Positions 7,141 through 14,833 are shown, counted from the first letter of the stretch. The stretch is 17,806 bases of DNA from CAYYJM01 sp964471755 (GCA_964471755.1 CAYYJM010000119.1:1-17806), one strand, 5' to 3'. Made by a program: numbers and translations. Notes: generated from the sequence alone by a model not told the origin.

Positions 7141-8004
7141 ATGGAAGGCGTCTCGGTCGTCGTTGCCAGCTTCAACAACGCTCGCTATCTGCCGGCCTGT
7201 CTGGAGAGCATTCTGAGCCAGGGCTATCCCGGTCCGTTAGAAGTCCTCGTCGGCGAGGACGGTTCAACCGATACGAGCCTGGACATCGCCCGGAGTTATG
7301 GTTCTCCGGTACGGGTCCTGCAACATCCCAATGGTGCGAATCGTGGCGTGACCGCCACGCGCAACCTGTGCCTTCGCCAGGCTGCCCATCCGCTGATCGC
7401 CTTCCTGGACAGTGACGATCTGTATTTGCCAGGCCACCTGACCGGGCTGGTCACGGCCCTGACCGAACATCCGGAAGCCGGACTGGCTTACAACAATGGA
7501 GCGTATCTGCTGTCCGATGGTCGGGTTCTCGGAACGCGCTTTCCCGAGGATCACCGGACCATCACGGCCGAGCAGCTCCTGCTCGATTGCGTGCTTGCGA
7601 CCAATGGTATTCTGGTCCGTCGTAGCGCCCTGGAGGTGGTTGGGCTGTTCGAGGAGTCGCTCCCGATGGCCGAGGATCACGACCTGTGGTTGCGTCTGCT
7701 GGAGCGCTATCCGGCCGTCTTCGTTCCGGCGAAGGGCTGGCTCTACCGTCGTCACGGTAGCAGCCAGTTGACCAGCCATCCGCGACTGTGGAACTACGCC
7801 CAGCGGACGCTGGACCGAGCCCGGGCTCGTGGACGGTATCCCGAACCGCTCCTGCGCAAGCGGCAGGCGGTCATTGATTATCGACTGGGAGTGGCCGCCC
7901 TTTCCGAGCGAAGGTTCCTGCATGCCAGTTGGCATTTCGGACGGGCGGCCTGGTTCGACCCAATGCGGAGTGTGCGGGTCGCGCTGACCTGGTTGGGACG
8001 GTAA
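7141..8004 (+). CDS. Family 2 glycosyltransferase
   Basis: A 287-residue GT-A fold, GT2-type glycosyltransferase, which transfers a sugar from a nucleotide-sugar donor. The N-terminal strand is VSVVVASFNNARYLPACLESIL (about 4-25), followed by GEDGSTDTS (38-46), which forms the nucleotide pocket. The metal-binding DXD is LDSDD (89-93), and EDHDLWLRL (178-186) supplies the usual ED catalytic-base motif. It is shorter than processive synthases, and the C-terminus ends in amphipathic, basic sequence without a clear membrane helix. The start at 7141 has GGGAGA 8 nt upstream and begins exactly at the fold; a longer reading frame from 7066 adds an unlikely N-terminus. It is convergent with the PEP-CTERM gene 13 nt downstream. 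The acceptor is unknown; O-antigen or exopolysaccharide synthesis is likely. Confidence 0.92.
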   Translation: MEGVSVVVASFNNARYLPACLESILSQGYPGPLEVLVGEDGSTDTSLDIARSYGSPVRVLQHPNGANRGVTATRNLCLRQAAHPLIAFLDSDDLYLPGHLTGLVTALTEHPEAGLAYNNGAYLLSDGRVLGTRFPEDHRTITAEQLLLDCVLATNGILVRRSALEVVGLFEESLPMAEDHDLWLRLLERYPAVFVPAKGWLYRRHGSSQLTSHPRLWNYAQRTLDRARARGRYPEPLLRKRQAVIDYRLGVAALSERRFLHASWHFGRAAWFDPMRSVRVALTWLGR

Positions 8005-8017
8005 CTGACTGTCTCTC

Positions 8018-8500
8018 TCATTCAGACGGAGTACAGCAAATTAACTCGGTCTTCTCGACCGGGCGTTTCCGGGGCCGTCTCCGGTAGAACCAAACCATCC
8101 CCATTCCGAGCAATCCAGAGACCAGGCTGGCCGGTTCCGGCGCATGGTTCGTGATGATCGGACCACCTGGATCGGTTGGCTTGCCAGGCGTTCCGGGCGT
8201 CCCGGGGTTTTCCGGCGTCTCCGGCGTCCCGGTCGTTGGCGGAGTTGGCACCACCACCGTGGGCGGCGTGGGCGGGATGATCTCTTCCTGGATCGTCCTG
8301 CTTGGCGGAACCCCGAAGAGCGTCACCAAAAGTACGGGCACCGACGACATCTCAATGGTTGATCGAACTGGTTCCGTCTGTTGGTATTCTGGCGGTTCGA
8401 GGGCCAACGGTTCAGCCCGGGCCTGGACGGATAGCAGGGATAATCCCAGCACCAGGGCAGGCAAGAGGAAACCTGACCTCGTTCGGCGAGTACTGTCCAT
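8018..8500 (-). CDS. PEP-CTERM sorting-signal protein, proline-rich
   Basis: A 160-residue secreted protein. Residues 1-29 are a signal peptide (MDSTRRTR, hydrophobic core, cut near AQARA-type QARAE). The middle (about 73-116) is low complexity with repeated Thr-Pro and Gly-Thr-Pro units, resembling a flexible stalk. The C-terminus has APEPAS (120-125), a hydrophobic segment SLVSGLLGMGMVWFYR and a basic cluster RRRPRKRP, the three-part PEP-CTERM signal processed by exosortase. Unusually, 13 residues follow the basic cluster, including two adjacent cysteines. The start at 8500 has AAAGGAG 8 nt upstream; an upstream ATG at 8578 is rejected because it precedes the signal peptide. There is hardly any globular part, so it may be a small surface or matrix protein. 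It is divergent from the BBP7-like gene. Confidence 0.8.
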   Translation of the reverse strand: MDSTRRTRSGFLLPALVLGLSLLSVQARAEPLALEPPEYQQTEPVRSTIEMSSVPVLLVTLFGVPPSRTIQEEIIPPTPPTVVVPTPPTTGTPETPENPGTPGTPGKPTDPGGPIITNHAPEPASLVSGLLGMGMVWFYRRRPRKRPVEKTELICCTPSE

Positions 8501-8805
8501 TGCGGGGACTCCTTTCTGGTCCGCAGTCCGACACCTCCATCCCCGTTGTGGTTTCCTGGTGTCGAAGTAGGCGCTCAAGAACTACCAGATCCCATCGTTC
8601 AGGACAATGCCTCCTGACGGCGGGACCTGTCCTGATTGTGCCGATCGTGCGGCGATTAGCGAATGAAGCGATTCTCGGGGAACTTTCGCTTCGGAAAGAG
8701 GTGCCGAATGGACGATCCTGGAGAAAGTTCCCGGTTGAATGGCCGGCGTCTGAACTTGGGGCGTCGTCCGTGGGGGAAGGATCCCCGGAAGAGGAGAGCG
8801 GCATC
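8501..8805. other. Divergent intergenic region, 305 bases
   Basis: The spacer separates the PEP-CTERM gene (minus) from the BBP7-like gene (plus). No credible small gene was seen. It contains the inverted repeat at 8678-8732 and a weaker AGGACA/TGTCCT pair around 8602-8635. GGAACTTT within the repeat resembles the -35 element of ECF sigma promoters, but no matching -10 could be placed at the right distance. Confidence 0.5.
8678..8732. repeat. 10-bp perfect inverted repeat with competing inner hairpin
   Basis: GGGAACTTTC (8678-8687) and GAAAGTTCCC (8723-8732) are exact complements with 35 nt between. The left arm can instead pair CTTTC (8683-8687) with GAAAG (8694-8698) across a 6-nt loop, so two mutually exclusive structures are possible. 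It lies 74-128 nt upstream of the BBP7-like ATG. Confidence 0.55.
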
Positions 8806-10614
8806 ATGATGCTTTGCAGGTGGCGTGTGTCCCTGGTGCTTCTGGTGCAACTATCCTGGGCAGCGGTGTCGTCCGCACAGGTTGGGCCAGGTCACCCTGT
8901 CTCGATCGCTTCCTCGCACGTGGCTCTGGGCCAACCGATTGCGATCGCGCAGAACGCCGGGCCGGCGAAATCAGCACGTCCGTTGCCAGCCAGTCCGGGG
9001 ATCATCCCGGTTGGCTACTCCTCGGCGGAGTCGGGGCCCATTGCCACCGCTCCCCGGACGGTTGAGGCAACTTCGCCGCAACCCTGGCCCGTCGGGGTCT
9101 ATAACCCTGAGGAGGGGACCGAGTTCGCCGCGGAACGCTCGTCAGCGACTCTGCGCCGGGTCATCCTTCCCGCCGACGCTCGCCCTGCGGAGAACGCGGC
9201 CATTGCGAGGCCGCAGCTGCAACGGATCGCCACCTCAGGATTCGTGACGCAACCCGCACCGATGCTTCCCACCCCACCCGAAGGCCAGATGCCGCCGGTC
9301 GGACAGATGTACCCGTCGCCGGCCATCGGCGGCCCGAGTGGTGAGCCGTCGTTCGCGCCTCCGGCAGAGGGACCATACTATCAGCCGAGCATCACGCCGT
9401 CGGGATCGTTCCCGCATCCCGAGTCCCAGTTTCAACCGCCGTTCGTGCCGGCACCGACGGCAGCGTGTGCCTCGCCGGATGGCTGTCCGACGATCCTGCC
9501 GCAGGAACCGTGCTGCACCTGCTGGTACGATCCCGGCCGGCGTTCGTGGTATCTGAAGGGGGAGTATCTCCTCTGGTGGCTCGACGGTTACAGCGTGCCG
9601 CCACTGGCGAGTACGGGCATTCTCAACGCTCCAGGCACCCAGGTCCTACTCAGCGACTCGATCAATCGTGGGGCGACCTCCGGGGCGCGCTTCACCCTGG
9701 GTTACTGGCTCACCTGCGACAAGGGTCTCGAACTCACTGGCTTCTTTCTGTCGCCTGGAACGCAGTCGTCCCTGTTCCGGGGAGCGCAGTACCCCACCCT
9801 GTTTCGCCCGTTCTTTAGCCTGAATCGCAACGCCGAGTTCGCCGAGACGGTGAACTTCCCGGGCCAGCAGTGCGGCGACCTCTCCATCAGTTCGCCGATG
9901 AACTTCTATGGGATCGAGAGCAACTACCGTTGCAACTGGTGCTGTTCCAGCTGCGTCGATTGTACCGGCGAGAGGGGATATCGGGTCGATGTACTCGTCG
10001 GTTCCCGTTATCTGAACCTGGACGAATCACTGGCGTTCCGTGAGGACATCATCACCCTGCCGCCCAACGCGCTGAATCCGAATCCGCCGTTCCCGAATCA
10101 GCAGGTCACGGTGCTGGACAGTTTCGGCACGCGCAACCGGTTCTATGGCGTCCAGGCCGGACTCGACGCCGAGTGGCGCATGGGACGCTGGTCCTTCGGA
10201 GCCCGCGGTAAGTTGGCCGTTGGCGTGACGCAGCAGCGCGTCGATATCGCCGGCTCGCAGCGTCTGGTCAGCCTCGTCGATGGAACGGTGCAGAACTTCC
10301 AGGGTGGTCTGCTCGCACTGCCCAGCAACATCGGCAACCACGCTCGCGATCGCTTCAGCGTCGTCCCGGAACTGACCCTCATGGCGGGATATCAACTGCT
10401 CGATCACGTCCGGATCTTCGGCGGCTACAACGTCATGGGATGGACCAGCGTCGTCCGGCCCGGCGATCAGATCGATCGCAACCTGGACGAGACGGAGATC
10501 CCGAACTTCCCGTCCGGCCAGAAGCCAGTGAGTGGCAACCAGCCGCAGGTTCCCTTCCGCACCAGCAACTTCTGGGCTCAGGGTCTGAACTTCGGCATCG
10601 AAGTGCGGTATTGA
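8806..10614 (+). CDS. BBP7-like outer-membrane beta-barrel protein
   Basis: A 602-residue exported protein. A signal peptide (MMLCRWRVSL, core, cut near VSSAQ at 24-25) is followed by a long Pro/Ala/Ser-rich, probably disordered segment (about 26-235). From about 236, YDPGRRSWYLKGEYLLWWLDG and PPLASTG match the start of the planctomycete BBP7 (PF07585-type) barrel. Later segments GARFTLGYWL (about 293-302) and YRVDVLVGSRYLNLDESL (about 392-409) alternate as expected for barrel strands, and the last residues FWAQGLNFGIEVRY end in an aromatic, typical for outer-membrane insertion. Two cysteine-rich stretches (221-239 and 376-386) are unusual. The ATG at 8806 is set by GAGGAG 9 nt upstream; the frame is open further 5' but without signal-like sequence. 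Its function is unknown; porin or structural surface protein. Confidence 0.86.
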   Translation: MMLCRWRVSLVLLVQLSWAAVSSAQVGPGHPVSIASSHVALGQPIAIAQNAGPAKSARPLPASPGIIPVGYSSAESGPIATAPRTVEATSPQPWPVGVYNPEEGTEFAAERSSATLRRVILPADARPAENAAIARPQLQRIATSGFVTQPAPMLPTPPEGQMPPVGQMYPSPAIGGPSGEPSFAPPAEGPYYQPSITPSGSFPHPESQFQPPFVPAPTAACASPDGCPTILPQEPCCTCWYDPGRRSWYLKGEYLLWWLDGYSVPPLASTGILNAPGTQVLLSDSINRGATSGARFTLGYWLTCDKGLELTGFFLSPGTQSSLFRGAQYPTLFRPFFSLNRNAEFAETVNFPGQQCGDLSISSPMNFYGIESNYRCNWCCSSCVDCTGERGYRVDVLVGSRYLNLDESLAFREDIITLPPNALNPNPPFPNQQVTVLDSFGTRNRFYGVQAGLDAEWRMGRWSFGARGKLAVGVTQQRVDIAGSQRLVSLVDGTVQNFQGGLLALPSNIGNHARDRFSVVPELTLMAGYQLLDHVRIFGGYNVMGWTSVVRPGDQIDRNLDETEIPNFPSGQKPVSGNQPQVPFRTSNFWAQGLNFGIEVRY

Positions 10615-10617
10615 TCG

Positions 10618-11790
10618 CTACTTGTACGCCTCGAACTCCTTGCCCAGGAGTGTCGAGGCGATCTTCAGTCGCAGGATCTCGTCGGTTCCCTCGTAGATGC
10701 GGCAGACACGGACGTCCATCAGATGCCGGCCCGGCCGATAGAGGGTGGACCAGCCCCGACCGCCGAAGATCTGGACACAACGGTCGGCCGCATCCCACGT
10801 GGCGTTCGCGGCGAACAGTTTCGCCTGGGCCGCGCACAGGTCGGCGTGCCGGGCCAACTCGACGTTCCCCGGTTCCGCGGCACTGGCGTCCTTGGCCCGG
10901 GCCGCACGCAGGACCATCGCCTCGGCCGACGCCCGGTCCATCTCGATGTGGGCGATGTGGTCCTGGATCAACTGGTGCTTGCCGATCGCCTTGCCATGCT
11001 GGTGCCGCTCACGAGCGTAGTTGAGCGCCTCGGCCAGGCAGTCCTCGATCACGCCCAGGCAGCCGGCCGCCACGCTGATCCGACCGCTGACCAGCGTTCC
11101 CATCGCAATGCGGAAGCCGTTCCCTTCCGCGCCGAGCAGGTTGGCCAGCGGCACCTTCACGTCGCTCAACTCGAACATGGCCGTGTTCGAGGTCGGCATG
11201 CCCATCTTGGCCGTCAGATCCTCGCTCACGAAGCCCGGTCCACGATCGACGATGAAGGCGCTGATCCGTCCGCCGGGCTGGTCCTTCGGATAGGCGAAGC
11301 TGACAACGGCATGACAGATGCCGCCGTTGGAGATCAGGTACTTGACGCCGTTGAGGACGAAGTGATCGCCGCGCCGCTCGTAGGTCGTCTGCATCTCCAG
11401 GGGATTGGAGCCGGCCTCCGGTTCGGTCAGGCCGAAGGCGAGGATCATCTCGCCACGAGCCGCAGCGGGCAGATACCGGCGTTTCTGCTCATCGTTGCCC
11501 CAGGTCAGGATCGGATACTCGCCGATGGACGTGTGGCCGGAGAAGAAGGTGCGAACGCCAGTCCCCTCCCGGCCGATGCGAGCCAGGGCCCGCGCGTACG
11601 TCACGGTGTCGGCTCCCCGGCCGCCATACTCGACGGGCACTGGCATGGCCAGGATGTCGTACTTCCGCGCCAGGGGCAGCACCTGGTCGTTGAAACGATG
11701 CTCGACGTAGCAGAGTTCCTCGATCGGCCGAATGTCACGGCAGAAGGATTCAACGTCGGCGAGCAGTCGGGCAGAGTCGGTGGGGTTCAT
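10618..11790 (-). CDS. Acyl-CoA dehydrogenase family protein
   Basis: A 390-residue FAD-dependent acyl-CoA dehydrogenase, which makes trans-2-enoyl-CoA from acyl-CoA in fatty-acid or amino-acid breakdown and passes electrons to ETF. Length is normal. The N-terminal helical domain covers 1-115; signature LAFGLTEPEAGSNP (118-130) has Asn where many members have Asp. The central beta domain is about 117-222. The C-terminal helical domain carries Arg262 in YARERHQHGK, QIFGGRGW (340-347) and IYEGTDEI (365-372), where Glu367 is the likely catalytic base. AGGAG lies 8 nt before the ATG. It is convergent with the BBP7-like gene with 3 nt between stops. It has no signal peptide and is cytosolic. Chain-length preference cannot be read; a glutaryl-CoA-type role is possible. 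Confidence 0.92.
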   Translation of the reverse strand: MNPTDSARLLADVESFCRDIRPIEELCYVEHRFNDQVLPLARKYDILAMPVPVEYGGRGADTVTYARALARIGREGTGVRTFFSGHTSIGEYPILTWGNDEQKRRYLPAAARGEMILAFGLTEPEAGSNPLEMQTTYERRGDHFVLNGVKYLISNGGICHAVVSFAYPKDQPGGRISAFIVDRGPGFVSEDLTAKMGMPTSNTAMFELSDVKVPLANLLGAEGNGFRIAMGTLVSGRISVAAGCLGVIEDCLAEALNYARERHQHGKAIGKHQLIQDHIAHIEMDRASAEAMVLRAARAKDASAAEPGNVELARHADLCAAQAKLFAANATWDAADRCVQIFGGRGWSTLYRPGRHLMDVRVCRIYEGTDEILRLKIASTLLGKEFEAYK

Positions 11791-11817
11791 GCCGGGGTCT
11801 CCTGTGAAGCCTCTCTC

Positions 11818-11847
11818 ATCCTACCGCGATGGGGCAAGCTGAGACAA
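11818..11847 (-). promoter_or_regulatory. Candidate promoter of the acyl-CoA dehydrogenase
   Basis: On the minus strand TTGTCT, an 18-nt spacer and TAGGAT give 4 of 6 matches in each hexamer. The expected start of transcription is about 20 nt before the ATG at 11790, leaving room for the AGGAG site. By-eye call. Confidence 0.4.
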
Positions 11848-11881
11848 GCCGGCCGGCCAGGAGAACGGGGAGGTCAGCGAC

Positions 11882-11951
11882 TTGAATCTTGAGTCTTTTT
11901 TGGCCGAGGAGCCTTTTTCCCTCAAGTCTGCCGTCCGAATATCCGATTCAA
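11882..11951. repeat. Nested inverted repeats in a divergent spacer
   Basis: Outer arms TTGAATC (11882-11888) and GATTCAA (11945-11951) enclose inner arms CTTGAG (11888-11893) and CTCAAG (11921-11926), with a short GGC/GCC pair at the centre. All arms are exact. The spacer lies between the acyl-CoA dehydrogenase and the Ig-like protein genes, so it could be an operator or a structured leader. Confidence 0.45.
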
Positions 11952-12000
11952 AGGATACAGGCCGGCGAAAGTGCGCATCCGGACCTTCCGAGAGGGAGGG

Positions 12001-13734
12001 ATGCGACGGGGGTCGTCCGGCGAACTGACACGGGGGGATGCTCCAATGGCCGTTGGTTCCTTAGCTCTGGCGTGCCTGCTCGTGGCCGCCCAGCCCGGAG
12101 CAGCCGACGTGTGGCACATGAAGCAAACGCGGTTCTCCATTCCGATCAAGATCAATCCGGAACGGCGAGCCGATATCAAGGAACTGCTCCTGTACGCCTC
12201 GCGCGATCATGGGCAAACCTGGGACCGGGTCGGCAGCTGTACACCCGACAAGGAATCGTTCCCGTTCTTCGCCCAGGGCGACGGATCGTACTGGTTCAGC
12301 GTCGCCATCGTGGATCAGGCCGGCCAGCAGGAGCCCCGTGATCCGAAGACGGGCCCGGTCGGACAGAAGCTCATCGTCGATACGACGAAGCCGGCCGCCC
12401 GGATTCACTCGGTGGAACGCCAGGGCGACGAGGTCGTCGTTCACTACGAGGTGCGCGACGAGTACCTCGATCCGTCGTCGCTGAAACTGGAGTATCAGGC
12501 CACCAATGGCCTGGCCGGTCAGCCGACGCCGGTCGCGATCGTGCCGGGACCGGGCGGGCCGTCTCAGGCCCGTTTCCGGCCGGGTAACGGCGGTGCCCTG
12601 GTCGTGCGTCTGTCCGTCAAGGACCAGGCGGGCAACGAGGGGACCGCCCAGCAGAACCTGGCCCCGACGGCGATGCAGAACACCCTGGTGAGCAACCCCG
12701 GCCCGGCACCGATCGGTCCCGGCCCGGTTCCGCCTCCGGGTGGAAGTTCGTCGCAGGTTCAGCCGCTGCCGAGCCCGGCCCTGCCGCCTTCGATGGGGGA
12801 CCCGATCGTCCGCAATCAGGCGTATGCGCCGCAGCCGGGCCCGCTGGAGCCGAACCCGAACCCGACTCCTCAACCGCAACCGCTCACGACCATGCAGCCG
12901 ACTCCGCCCGCGCCGACGCCGCTGGCCCTGAGCCAGAGCGGCACCGGCTACCCGGTCCAGGAAGCACCGGTCTCACCGCGGCCTCTGGCCCAGTCGGGCG
13001 GGCTGACCCAGGTTAGCACGGTCGGAACGCTGCCCCGCGATCGAACCGATATCAACCGTCTGGTGGAGATCACCAACAAGCGAGAGATGAAGATCGATTT
13101 CGAGGTGGCCAAGTACGGCCCCTCCGGTCTTGGCGATGTCGAGGTCTACATGACCGCTGACGAGGGCCGAACCTGGGTCCCGAGCCAGGGCGACCACAAG
13201 GTACACCTGCCGGGTCCGGGCGAGTCGAAGCCGGGTGGCGGCCCGGTCCTCGGCTCCGTCGTGGTTCAGCTGCCGAGTGAGGGGGTGGTCTACGGCATCA
13301 CCCTGGTGGTCAAGAGCAAGGCGGGCCTGTCCAAGAAACCGCCTCAGCCCGGTGATCGGCCGCAGATGCGCGTCGAACTCGATACCAAACAGCCCGATGC
13401 CGAACTGTATCGGCCAGAGCCCGACCCGACACGGCGTGACGCCCTGGTGATGCTCTGGAAGGCCAGCGACAAGAACCTGACCGCCAACCCGATCACGCTC
13501 GAATGGGCTCCGGCCCTGGCCGGCCCCTGGACGCAGATCGGTGCCCCGGAGTTGCCGAACACTGGCCGACAGAGCTGGGTCGTGCCAGCGAACATTCCGC
13601 CGAAGGTGTACCTCCGCCTGACGGTTCGCGACGCGGCCGGGAATTCCTCCCTCGCTCAGACCCAGGAGCCGGTCACGGTCGATCTCAGCATCCCCGAGGT
13701 GACCATCATTCGTCACCAGCAGGAGCCGAACTGA
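12001..13734 (+). CDS. Secreted protein with duplicated Ig-like modules and proline-rich linker
   Basis: A 577-residue exported protein with no known enzyme motif. The signal peptide has a basic start (MRR), a hydrophobic core at about 16-30 and a likely cut near PGAA. Two similar beta-rich modules flank a Pro/Gln-rich linker (about 233-330). The first (about 40-220) has LLLYASRDHGQTWDRVG, DTTKPAA and LSVKDQAGN; the second (about 355-570) has VEVYMTADEGRTWVP, DTKQPDA and LTVRDAAGN in the same order. This marks an internal duplication of a Bacterial-Ig-like unit. Start choice: ATG at 12001 follows GAGG with 5 nt and gives a basic n-region; ATG at 12046 is the main alternative, giving a signal peptide without charge. 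A perfect terminator follows. Likely a periplasmic or surface adhesion or structural protein; this is inference. Confidence 0.8.
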   Translation: MRRGSSGELTRGDAPMAVGSLALACLLVAAQPGAADVWHMKQTRFSIPIKINPERRADIKELLLYASRDHGQTWDRVGSCTPDKESFPFFAQGDGSYWFSVAIVDQAGQQEPRDPKTGPVGQKLIVDTTKPAARIHSVERQGDEVVVHYEVRDEYLDPSSLKLEYQATNGLAGQPTPVAIVPGPGGPSQARFRPGNGGALVVRLSVKDQAGNEGTAQQNLAPTAMQNTLVSNPGPAPIGPGPVPPPGGSSSQVQPLPSPALPPSMGDPIVRNQAYAPQPGPLEPNPNPTPQPQPLTTMQPTPPAPTPLALSQSGTGYPVQEAPVSPRPLAQSGGLTQVSTVGTLPRDRTDINRLVEITNKREMKIDFEVAKYGPSGLGDVEVYMTADEGRTWVPSQGDHKVHLPGPGESKPGGGPVLGSVVVQLPSEGVVYGITLVVKSKAGLSKKPPQPGDRPQMRVELDTKQPDAELYRPEPDPTRRDALVMLWKASDKNLTANPITLEWAPALAGPWTQIGAPELPNTGRQSWVVPANIPPKVYLRLTVRDAAGNSSLAQTQEPVTVDLSIPEVTIIRHQQEPN

Positions 13735-13754
13735 CGAACAGGAATACCACAACG

Positions 13755-13800
13755 ACCGCCCGGCGGGACCACTCCGCCGGGCGGTTTCGCTTTGTACTTT
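13755..13800 (+). terminator. Strong intrinsic terminator after the Ig-like protein gene
   Basis: ACCGCCCGGCGG (13755-13766) and CCGCCGGGCGGT (13774-13785) form a perfect 12-bp stem with a 7-nt loop, followed by TTTCGCTTTGTACTTT. It starts 20 nt after the stop codon at 13734 and separates this gene from the FHA-GGDEF gene. Confidence 0.88.
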
Positions 13801-13912
13801 CTGGGATCAGACCGGGTGAAACGCAGCGGAAATTCGGCACACTCTCAATTCTTGACCTAAACTCCTGACAACGACCCGTGTGGACTTCTCCTTTCGGGCA
13901 GCGGGAATGATG

Positions 13913-14797
13913 ATGGACAAGGTAACCGAAACCTGGGTGACCGTACCCGATCGTCTTGTATCGACCACGCGACGTGATGCCTGCGTGGTTCACATCTACC
14001 CGACCGGCAAGGGGATGGGGACACGATTCCTCCTGGGTGACGACCCGGTGGTGATCGGACGCGGCAACGACTGCGACATTTGCATTGCGGACCATTCGGT
14101 CTCGCGCCGGCACGCCCGAATCCAGGCCGCCGCCGACGGCTACTACGCCGTCGATCTCCAGAGTACCAACGGCACCTTCGTCAACGACCTGCAAACCTCC
14201 TTTTGCAAGCTCAAGGACGGCGATTATCTCCGAGTCGGCAACTGCATCTACCGCTTCCTGGCCGGAGGCAACGTCGAGGCGGAATACCACGAAGAGATCT
14301 ACCGCCTGACGATCATCGACGCCCTGACGGACACGCACAACAAGCGTTATCTGCTCGAGTTCCTCGATCGCGAACTGTCGCGCTCGGCCCGTTATGGTCG
14401 GCCACTCTCCCTGATTCTGTTCGATCTGGATCGCTTCAAGGCCATCAACGACGAGTTGGGGCATCTGGGCGGCGACTTCATCCTGCGTGAGTTGTCCGCC
14501 ATCGTCAAGGAGAGCGTACGTAAGGAGGAACTCTTCTCCCGATTCGGCGGCGAGGAGTTCGTCGTGGTGCTACCCGAGACGTCCCGCGAAGGCGGAATTG
14601 CAGCGGCCGAACGACTCCGCCAGCGCGTCGAAAAGCACCGGTTTCAGTATGAAGGGAAACCGCGCCCGGTCACGATCAGCCTCGGCGTGGCCAGCACCGA
14701 GGGCGGCGAAAACCTGACACCCACGGACCTGATCCGGGTGGCCGACGAACACCTCTACCGGGCCAAGGAAGGCGGCCGCAACCGCGTCATGGGCTGA
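13913..14797 (+). CDS. FHA-GGDEF diguanylate cyclase
   Basis: A 294-residue cytosolic signalling protein joining a phosphothreonine-binding FHA domain to a GGDEF domain, which makes cyclic di-GMP from two GTP. FHA, about 25-115: IGRGNDCDI (48-56), SVSRRHARI (62-70) and STNGTFVN (84-91), with Arg50, Ser64, His67 and Asn86 in the usual places. GGDEF, about 130-292: LTDTHNKR, DLDRFKAINDELGH (171-184) and the active loop GGEEF (212-216), a functional variant. The inhibitory I-site position reads RKEE (203-206) instead of RxxD. Start: three in-frame ATGs (13907, 13910, 13913) follow weak GCGGGA; the last is best spaced. A GTG at 13880 is less likely. Its input is probably a Ser/Thr kinase target (family knowledge, not visible here). 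Confidence 0.92.
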   Translation: MDKVTETWVTVPDRLVSTTRRDACVVHIYPTGKGMGTRFLLGDDPVVIGRGNDCDICIADHSVSRRHARIQAAADGYYAVDLQSTNGTFVNDLQTSFCKLKDGDYLRVGNCIYRFLAGGNVEAEYHEEIYRLTIIDALTDTHNKRYLLEFLDRELSRSARYGRPLSLILFDLDRFKAINDELGHLGGDFILRELSAIVKESVRKEELFSRFGGEEFVVVLPETSREGGIAAAERLRQRVEKHRFQYEGKPRPVTISLGVASTEGGENLTPTDLIRVADEHLYRAKEGGRNRVMG

Positions 14798-14819
14798 GAC
14801 GCTCCGCAGCGAGTGTCTC
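14796..14819. terminator. Hairpin between convergent genes
   Basis: GAGACGCTC (14796-14804) and GAGTGTCTC (14811-14819) pair over 9 bp with one G-T wobble and a 6-nt loop. It overlaps the FHA-GGDEF stop and lies 14 nt from the DUF1080 stop. There is no T-tract, so it may act as a weak bidirectional terminator or 3'-end stabiliser. Confidence 0.45.
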
Positions 14820-14833
14820 ATGACAGCCCCATG

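Noticed and set aside
8302..8805. N-terminal extension of the BBP7-like protein by 168 codons
   Set aside because: It overlaps the PEP-CTERM gene and lacks a signal peptide at its own start; the signal peptide and ribosome site begin at 8806.
11890..11920. Intrinsic terminator at the two T-tracts in the divergent spacer
   Set aside because: The stem between the T-tracts is only 3 bp and no gene ends nearby.
12061..12879. Minus-strand frame opposite the Ig-like protein
   Set aside because: Arginine-rich and without motifs; the plus strand has a signal peptide, repeated modules and a terminator.
13826..13856. Sigma54-like promoter before the FHA-GGDEF gene
   Set aside because: CGGCAC is present but the GC of the -12 element is missing at the required spacing.
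13801..13912. Cyclic di-GMP riboswitch before the FHA-GGDEF gene
   Set aside because: None of the conserved GEMM core segments could be found in the 110-base spacer.
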